IMG/VR virus record: IMGVR_UViG_3300012000_000005
Span: 1-64,000 of that record
Reading direction: 5' to 3' (one strand)
Source: a virus
DNA: 64,000 nucleotides
Shown here: positions 59,373 to 64,000 of the stretch, in pieces
Layout of the letters: every line of letters begins with the position of its first letter
Numbering within the stretch: the stretch's first letter is position 1
Made by a program: the position numbers and the translations under genes
Notes under the pieces: generated by a model
Database searches by the model: none
What the model saw: only the letters and a program-made list of their open reading frames with translations
What the model was told of the DNA's origin: nothing

Positions 59373-60261
59373 GGCCCTAGGCCTGCTGGTACATATAAAC
59401 CGATACGGGGCTATAAACGGCGCTGAGGGCCTTGCAGAGGCCTTTGGTACTGGGGTTAAGTCCGTCCGTACAGGCCTTACGGAACTCCGCTCTAATGGCC
59501 TTATAAGCCTTTCTAAGGGGCGTACAGGCAACGGTCATTACTGGTCTGAGGTCCTGATTACGGAGGCTGGTCAGGCTGTGGTAGAACGGTATGCCGAAAT
59601 GGCACACGGACGGAGTGCCAAAAAGGCACCCCGACGGAGTGCCAAAACAGGCAACTACATATCACCGAATAGCCACTCAGCTAATACTCCGTATAGTAAG
59701 AGAGCTAATTCAATATTAAAAGAGGGTCGGACGGAGTCCGACGAGAAAGAAGAATTTGATAAAGTCCCAATGCCGATAGGAGAGCAAATGCAAAGAGACC
59801 CAGACGACGAAGCCGAGGCCAAGAAAAAGTGGGAAGAAGAAACTCGGATAAAGCGTCGCGAAGCCAAAGAGTCTCGTCGTGTAGAAAAGATTAAACACAT
59901 TGCTTCCCGTCCCGTTGAAGACTGGACCCCGACTCAGTTAGCAGAATACTTTGCTGACCACATGAAGCAGATGAACTGGAAGATTGCTGAGTGGACTAGT
60001 CGTAGTGGGTTTAAGGGTGGCATTGAAAACCTGCGCATGAATCACAACACTAATGGGGTTATCGAAAAAGAATTGATTGATAGGTTCTTTTCAACTATTA
60101 AACATGACAAGGGACTTGACAACCCAGACCTCATATGGCGTATGTTTATCAAACGGGCACCGCAGATGTTAAATGATGCTAAGGCTTCTTTGAGAACTGA
60201 TAAAGACGTTGTAGCATTAAGAGAACAGGCTTCTAAATCATGGGAAGGTCTTGATGTATAA
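59353..60261 (+). CDS. Replication initiator-like winged-helix protein
   Basis: The 302-residue protein (ATG 59353; an earlier TTG is unlikely) has an N-terminal winged helix (LSPKALGLLVHINRYGAING; FGTGVKSVRTGLTELRSNGL). A basic linker (GRSAKKAPRRSAK) and a C-terminal domain (EDWTPTQLAEYFADHMKQMN; DKGLDNPDLIWRMFIKRAPQ) resemble loader-interaction domains. Its linker-coding DNA carries three 24-bp-spaced palindromes. The arrangement before a DnaC-like loader mirrors lambda O/P and DnaD-type systems. It probably binds the origin. Confidence 0.7.
   Translation: MKNLSPKALGLLVHINRYGAINGAEGLAEAFGTGVKSVRTGLTELRSNGLISLSKGRTGNGHYWSEVLITEAGQAVVERYAEMAHGRSAKKAPRRSAKTGNYISPNSHSANTPYSKRANSILKEGRTESDEKEEFDKVPMPIGEQMQRDPDDEAEAKKKWEEETRIKRREAKESRRVEKIKHIASRPVEDWTPTQLAEYFADHMKQMNWKIAEWTSRSGFKGGIENLRMNHNTNGVIEKELIDRFFSTIKHDKGLDNPDLIWRMFIKRAPQMLNDAKASLRTDKDVVALREQASKSWEGLDV
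59592..59720. other. Candidate replication origin inside the initiator gene
   Basis: Three palindromes TGCC-N5/6-GGCA start at 59592, 59616 and 59640, an exact 24-bp period. Two tandem 24-bp units (59601-59624, 59625-59648) differ at three positions. AT-rich DNA follows (about 59654-59720). A further palindrome, TCGGAC and GTCCGA, lies near 59727-59741. This matches a lambda-type origin in an O-like gene. Function is inferred. Confidence 0.6.
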
Positions 60262-60943
60262 GTTAGAAGAGCAAAAGATTCGCCGTCGTACTTGGATACA
60301 GGCAGCAAACATTCCACCCGCTATGCAAGGCTGGAGATTAGAAGATTGCGTAGAGTCTGACCCAGAGGATAAAACAAAAATCATTCGTTGGATTAAGGCT
60401 GTAGAAAAGGGTTTGGTTATTAGGGCTGTTGGTAACAAGGCATGTGGCAAAGGGTTGTTGTTAGATGGAAACCCAGGCCGAGGCAAGACCACGTTGGCTT
60501 TAGCCACTTTACAGGAGATGATGCTCACTCTTCCTATAGAAGCTTTTAGTGTAAAAGATGGCGATACTCTTACAAAACCTTGCTATTTCATGACTTTCAA
60601 CGACTTTTTGGAACTTAAAGGTTCCATGATGGATGACCCGACAGATGCACAGGACACGCTCTATCATGGTGTCTTAGGAGAATGCTTGGCTGACGCCTAC
60701 AACATTCGTATACTTGTACTAGACGATGTTGGTAAGGAACACGCTGGGCTCTCTGGGTGGCAGAAGAATATGCTTCATCATCTTCTTCGCACTCGTTTTA
60801 ACAACGGACTACCTACTATCGTTACAACAAACGTAAAACTAGAAGATTGGGCAGGCCTCTACGGTGATGCTACAGAAAGTTTCGCACGTGGAGCTTTTGC
60901 CTATTTACCAATCGTGGCAGAAAAAGGAGACCTACGTCGATGA
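60254..60943 (+). CDS. DnaC-like helicase loader ATPase
   Basis: The 229-residue protein has Walker A GNPGRGKTT, Walker B RILVLDDVGKE, and NGLPTIVTTN sensor I. It is a AAA+ ATPase of the DnaC/IstB type that loads the replicative helicase. The start at ATG 60254 follows GGAAGG. It lies between the initiator and the helicase genes, an O-P-DnaB-like order. Confidence 0.85.
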   Translation: MYKLEEQKIRRRTWIQAANIPPAMQGWRLEDCVESDPEDKTKIIRWIKAVEKGLVIRAVGNKACGKGLLLDGNPGRGKTTLALATLQEMMLTLPIEAFSVKDGDTLTKPCYFMTFNDFLELKGSMMDDPTDAQDTLYHGVLGECLADAYNIRILVLDDVGKEHAGLSGWQKNMLHHLLRTRFNNGLPTIVTTNVKLEDWAGLYGDATESFARGAFAYLPIVAEKGDLRR

Positions 60944-61254
60944 GGAATGCGGTGAATGAAGAACTAAGACTAGTGCAGGTGTTCCTGAGTCAGTCTCAGA
61001 CGCCTGGACCAGGTATCTTTGAAGTGTCGGTTCAAGAAGGAACCGATAAATTGTTCTGCACATGCCCAGGATTCAGTGGACGAGGTTCTTGTAAACATAC
61101 AAAGTTTGTCAAAGCCCGTATTGAAAATAACAACGGCAACTATCCTCTAGAAATATCTAATCGTGCATCGAAAGAAGATGCAGACAAAGCGCGGTCTTCT
61201 AATTCACGGTTCCGCGAGTTCATTATAAAGTTCGGTAAGATAGAGGTATTCTAA
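60940..61254 (+). CDS. SWIM zinc-finger protein, 104 aa
   Basis: LFCTCPGFSGRGSCKHTKFV is a clear SWIM motif (CxC...CxH). SWIM fingers bind DNA or partner proteins. It is coupled by ATGA to the loader gene and is likely an accessory of replication or recombination. No catalytic domain is visible. Confidence 0.75.
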   Translation: MRNAVNEELRLVQVFLSQSQTPGPGIFEVSVQEGTDKLFCTCPGFSGRGSCKHTKFVKARIENNNGNYPLEISNRASKEDADKARSSNSRFREFIIKFGKIEVF

Positions 61255-61258
61255 CCCC

Positions 61259-61666
61259 GTGAAGCACGGGGACATAAGTAACGAACTGCCAAAAAGAATA
61301 CTCGTTACTACAGACATATTTTTACGAATTGAACTTACGAAGCAGCGCAAGTTTAAAATTATTCCTACCATAAAGGTAGACAAAAAAGTTGACCGAGCTG
61401 TCCTTAGTTGGCTATACCTGTACACATCTAGGACAGGAACAACACTAGAGCTTATTTCTTATGAGCTTAATGAAAATGATTTACAAGATTTTGTAGATGG
61501 ACTTGACAGACTAGGCACTAATCCATTTAGATACTTTACAGCATACCAATCGGTACAACACTTGGTTCAAGAGTTACCACTCAGACCTGAGGTTGTTGGT
61601 GTCGTTGATATACAATCAAGGATGCTAATGTACGGGCACTGGGGACGTAACATAAACGAACTATGA
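61259..61666 (+). CDS. Unknown 135-aa replication-block protein
   Basis: The product begins MKHGDISNELPKRILVTTDI and has no recognised motif. The GTG start lies inside a perfect 7-bp hairpin (CCCCGTG-AAG-CACGGGG, 61255-61271), which could restrict translation or position the ribosome site. The stop overlaps the helicase start (61663-61666). Confidence 0.65.
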   Translation: MKHGDISNELPKRILVTTDIFLRIELTKQRKFKIIPTIKVDKKVDRAVLSWLYLYTSRTGTTLELISYELNENDLQDFVDGLDRLGTNPFRYFTAYQSVQHLVQELPLRPEVVGVVDIQSRMLMYGHWGRNINEL

Positions 61667-62886
61667 ATAATGAAACTAGATTACTAAGCAAAGTCCTAGA
61701 GGACAGGTCCATAACCCTATTGTTTGATAGGGGTGCAAGCGACCAGTGGTTTGTAGACCCAGAAAATAAAAACATATGGAAGTTAGTTCGTGAGCATTAC
61801 TTTGCTTATGGAGAGGTTCCAAGCCTTGATGTTATTACCGCTAGTTATCCAAACTATAAATTAACTCAGGCACAAGACAGCCTTGAGTATCTCGTAGATG
61901 CTGTTATTGATGAGAGACGCAGAGCATCAACTATTAAGATGGTTGATACTGCTATCAAGCACATAGAAAAACAAGACCATGAAACAGCGCTTCTTGCAAT
62001 TCAATCAAGCCTTAGCCAACTTGAGGCTGACGGTCTTAGTGGCACTAGCGATTTAGATTTAACAGTCGATGCACAAAAACGCTATGACGAATACGAATAC
62101 CGAAAGAACAACCCAGGTCTATTAGGTGTTGCAACTGGTTTTAATACTATGGACCAGGCAACAGGCGGATTACAGAACGGTCAGTTGATTGTTATCGTGG
62201 CTCCTCCAAAGACTGGTAAGTCAACTCTTGCGTTGCAGATTGCACAGAACGTTCATATGAAAGACAAGAGAGTTATGTTCCAGTCATTTGAGATGAGCAA
62301 CCACGAGCAGCTGACTCGTTACGATGCAATGAGAGCAAGGGTTTCACACAGTCGTCTTATTAACGGTTTACTTACACCAGAAGAAGAAGGACGTTACAAA
62401 GCAAAGCTTGCAAGCATTGAGAAGATGAGAGAAAAGTTTTGGTTAGTTGACTCAGCAGCGGGCATGACTGTCACTGGCATCTCCAGCAAGATACAGGTGT
62501 TGCATCCAGACGTTGTATTTATTGACGGTACATACTTGATGATTGACGAGCAGACTGGAGAGGCAAATACTCCGCAGGCTATTACCAACATTACTCGTAG
62601 CTTGAAACGCATGGCACAAAGGTTTAAGGTACCCATTGTTATTTCCACTCAGGCATTGAAGTGGAAGATGAAAAAGGGACAAGTAACTGCAGACTCAATT
62701 GGTTACTCCTCTTCTTTTCATCAAGATGCAGACGTAATATTTGGACTACAAAGAGAGGATGAAGCAGTGGACGACACTCGCGTACTAAAGATTCTAGACA
62801 GCCGTAACTCTGGCCGTGGCGAAGTAACACTTATGTGGGACTGGAACAACGGTCAATTCCGCGAACTAGAAAATGATGACCTATGA
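61663..62886 (+). CDS. Replicative DNA helicase, DnaB-like
   Basis: The 407-residue protein has an N-terminal all-helical domain and the RecA core with Walker A APPKTGKST (180-188), FQSFEMSNHEQL, Walker B VVFIDGTYLM and a C-terminal FGLQREDEAVDDTRVLKILD. This is the DnaB/gp41 family ring helicase that unwinds at the fork. It is shorter in the N-domain than host DnaB. The adjacent genes are the loader side and the primase. Confidence 0.9.
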   Translation: MNNETRLLSKVLEDRSITLLFDRGASDQWFVDPENKNIWKLVREHYFAYGEVPSLDVITASYPNYKLTQAQDSLEYLVDAVIDERRRASTIKMVDTAIKHIEKQDHETALLAIQSSLSQLEADGLSGTSDLDLTVDAQKRYDEYEYRKNNPGLLGVATGFNTMDQATGGLQNGQLIVIVAPPKTGKSTLALQIAQNVHMKDKRVMFQSFEMSNHEQLTRYDAMRARVSHSRLINGLLTPEEEGRYKAKLASIEKMREKFWLVDSAAGMTVTGISSKIQVLHPDVVFIDGTYLMIDEQTGEANTPQAITNITRSLKRMAQRFKVPIVISTQALKWKMKKGQVTADSIGYSSSFHQDADVIFGLQREDEAVDDTRVLKILDSRNSGRGEVTLMWDWNNGQFRELENDDL

Positions 62887-63830
62887 CATTAAACGAGATG
62901 CAGGAAACGTTAGAGAGGTTAGGCCTTGAAGTCGTATCCACTAGAGGCTCAGAAATCCAAAGCTATTGTCCAGCACATGTTGAAAGAACAGGTCACGAGG
63001 ACAGAAACCCATCGTGGTGGATTAACGCTGATACAGGTGCACATATCTGTTTCTCATGCCACTACAAAGGTGGACTGCTGTCATTGGTTTCCTATATTCA
63101 AAAGTGGGACTTCGACAAATCTAAAGAGTGGCTTAATGACGGGTCATCTAACCTTGCGGCTTCTTTACAAAAAGCAATCAAACCAAAAAAAGTATTTGAA
63201 GACATTACTTACATAACCGAGTCAATGCTTGCGGCTTTTATTGACCCGCCAGCAGATGCACTTGCCTCACGCGGTCTTACATTGGCTGCAGCGCAAGAGT
63301 ATGAAGTTCTATGGAGTGAAAGACACAGCAATTGGATTACTGTTATTCGTGACCCACACACCCATAAGTTATTGGGGTGGCAAGAAAAAGGTCACAAGTC
63401 TAGATTCTTTAGAAACCAGCCTGTTGGGGTACCAAAGAGCGCAACGTTATTTGGTTACAAGCAATACAAAGGTGGGGACATGATTATTGTTGAGTCTCCG
63501 CTAGATGTAGTAAGAATGGCATCTGTTGGTATCAAAGGTGGGGTCAGCACTTACGGCTCTATGGTATCTATGCAACAGTTCAACCTAATGCGTGGAGCCG
63601 ATAGGGTTATTTTTGCTATGGACAACGATAAGGCTGGTCAAGACTCGTCAGTAAACTTGTTGATTCTTGCACAGGAATATGGCACAGACGCTTGGTTCTT
63701 TAATTACAGCAACACGGACATGAAGGATGTTGGCGCTATGAGCAAGTCTGAGATAGTCTATGGATTAGAGAACGCACGCCATATGGTAAATGGAAAGAAA
63801 GCACTAAGAGGAGAACATGCCGTTACGTAG
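62883..63830 (+). CDS. DNA primase (CHC2 zinc and TOPRIM)
   Basis: The 315-residue protein has a CHC2-type zinc motif (C29, H32, C56, C59; SYCPAHVERTG and HICFSCHYKGG) and TOPRIM residues (IIVESPLDVVRM; VIFAMDNDKAGQDS). It is smaller than bacterial DnaG and lacks a helicase-binding C-terminal domain, as in many phages. ATGA couples it to the helicase. Confidence 0.9.
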   Translation: MTLNEMQETLERLGLEVVSTRGSEIQSYCPAHVERTGHEDRNPSWWINADTGAHICFSCHYKGGLLSLVSYIQKWDFDKSKEWLNDGSSNLAASLQKAIKPKKVFEDITYITESMLAAFIDPPADALASRGLTLAAAQEYEVLWSERHSNWITVIRDPHTHKLLGWQEKGHKSRFFRNQPVGVPKSATLFGYKQYKGGDMIIVESPLDVVRMASVGIKGGVSTYGSMVSMQQFNLMRGADRVIFAMDNDKAGQDSSVNLLILAQEYGTDAWFFNYSNTDMKDVGAMSKSEIVYGLENARHMVNGKKALRGEHAVT

Positions 63831-64000
63831 GATAAAGAAAAGACCAGCTTGGATATTTGATGTAGATGGAACATTGGCTAACGTAGATTCAATATTAAAG
63901 TACATAGTTAACAAAGATGACACTGATGATTTTAAGAAAGATTTTGATAAGTTCCACAGAGAATCCGTCCATGTTCCACCCCATCCTCATGTGGTGGACA
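63817..64000 (+). CDS. HAD-family phosphatase (T4 PNK-like), start only
   Basis: The frame starts at ATG 63817 within the end of the primase gene after AGAGGAG and reads to the window edge. WIFDVDGTLANVDSIL carries the DxDGT HAD motif. The spacing and HPHVVD resemble the 3'-phosphatase part of phage polynucleotide kinases. The kinase domain, if present, lies outside the window. Confidence 0.75.
   Translation, partial: MPLRRIKKRPAWIFDVDGTLANVDSILKYIVNKDDTDDFKKDFDKFHRESVHVPPHPHVVD

Overview
The window is one 64 kb segment of a tailed double-stranded DNA phage with a contractile tail (myovirus morphology). It has a tail sheath, a T4 gp19-type tube, a tape measure, and gp25, J-type and I-type baseplate genes. 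Genes are packed with ATGA/TAATG overlaps and mostly rightward. No integrase, repressor, tRNA or rRNA gene was seen. The host is probably an actinobacterium. This is inferred from a DUF7455-type small zinc protein, a DUF2746-like protein and the small-gene repertoire; it is not proven. Several structural and small proteins also resemble families familiar from cyanophages.

Layout. (1) 1-3753 is leftward: a DUF932 protein and small unknown genes in four or five short transcription units. Each unit is preceded by the same control module: terminator of the previous unit, long inverted repeat, perfect DnaA-box 9-mer, AT-rich promoter-like segment. (2) 3754-4095 is the divergent control region. (3) 4096-10876 is rightward: tiny, often Cys-rich or basic proteins, an HNH protein, a large secreted-looking PA14 protein with a non-ATG start, and membrane proteins. 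(4) 10894-16718 holds a tail-type protein, an FN3/Cys-rich/Pro-Thr-rich protein ending in a Hint domain, two 2OG-Fe(II) oxygenases, DUF6065 and DUF6171 proteins, and a glycosyltransferase resembling hydroxyproline/Ser/Thr GlcNAc-transferases (GT60). (5) 16790-21257 holds a PASTA-like virion protein, a leftward transglycosylase, a CHAP endolysin with holin candidates, and small genes. (6) 21362-28013 is the packaging and head block: TerL, portal, scaffold and N4-gp56-type capsid. (7) 28100-43363 holds connector, collagen-like fibre, other fibre and decoration genes, a GT2-TPR glycosyltransferase, and a run of lysine-rich miniproteins. (8) 43472-58391 is the contractile tail and baseplate, including a tail-assembly chaperone with a likely +1 programmed frameshift. 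(9) 58404-64000 is replication: initiator-like protein, DnaC-like loader, SWIM protein, DnaB-like helicase, primase and the start of a HAD/PNK-type phosphatase.

How it fits together. The replication block resembles lambda O/P. A winged-helix initiator gene carries three palindromes at an exact 24-bp period followed by AT-rich DNA, a candidate origin, and is followed by the helicase loader and helicase. Five promoter-like sites (CTGACA-type -35, 17-bp spacer, degenerate -10) precede structural and lysis genes and may form the late promoter set. The most unusual feature is the hydroxylase plus GT60-like transferase cassette beside Pro/Thr-rich and collagen-like fibre proteins, which suggests that the phage modifies its own appendages.
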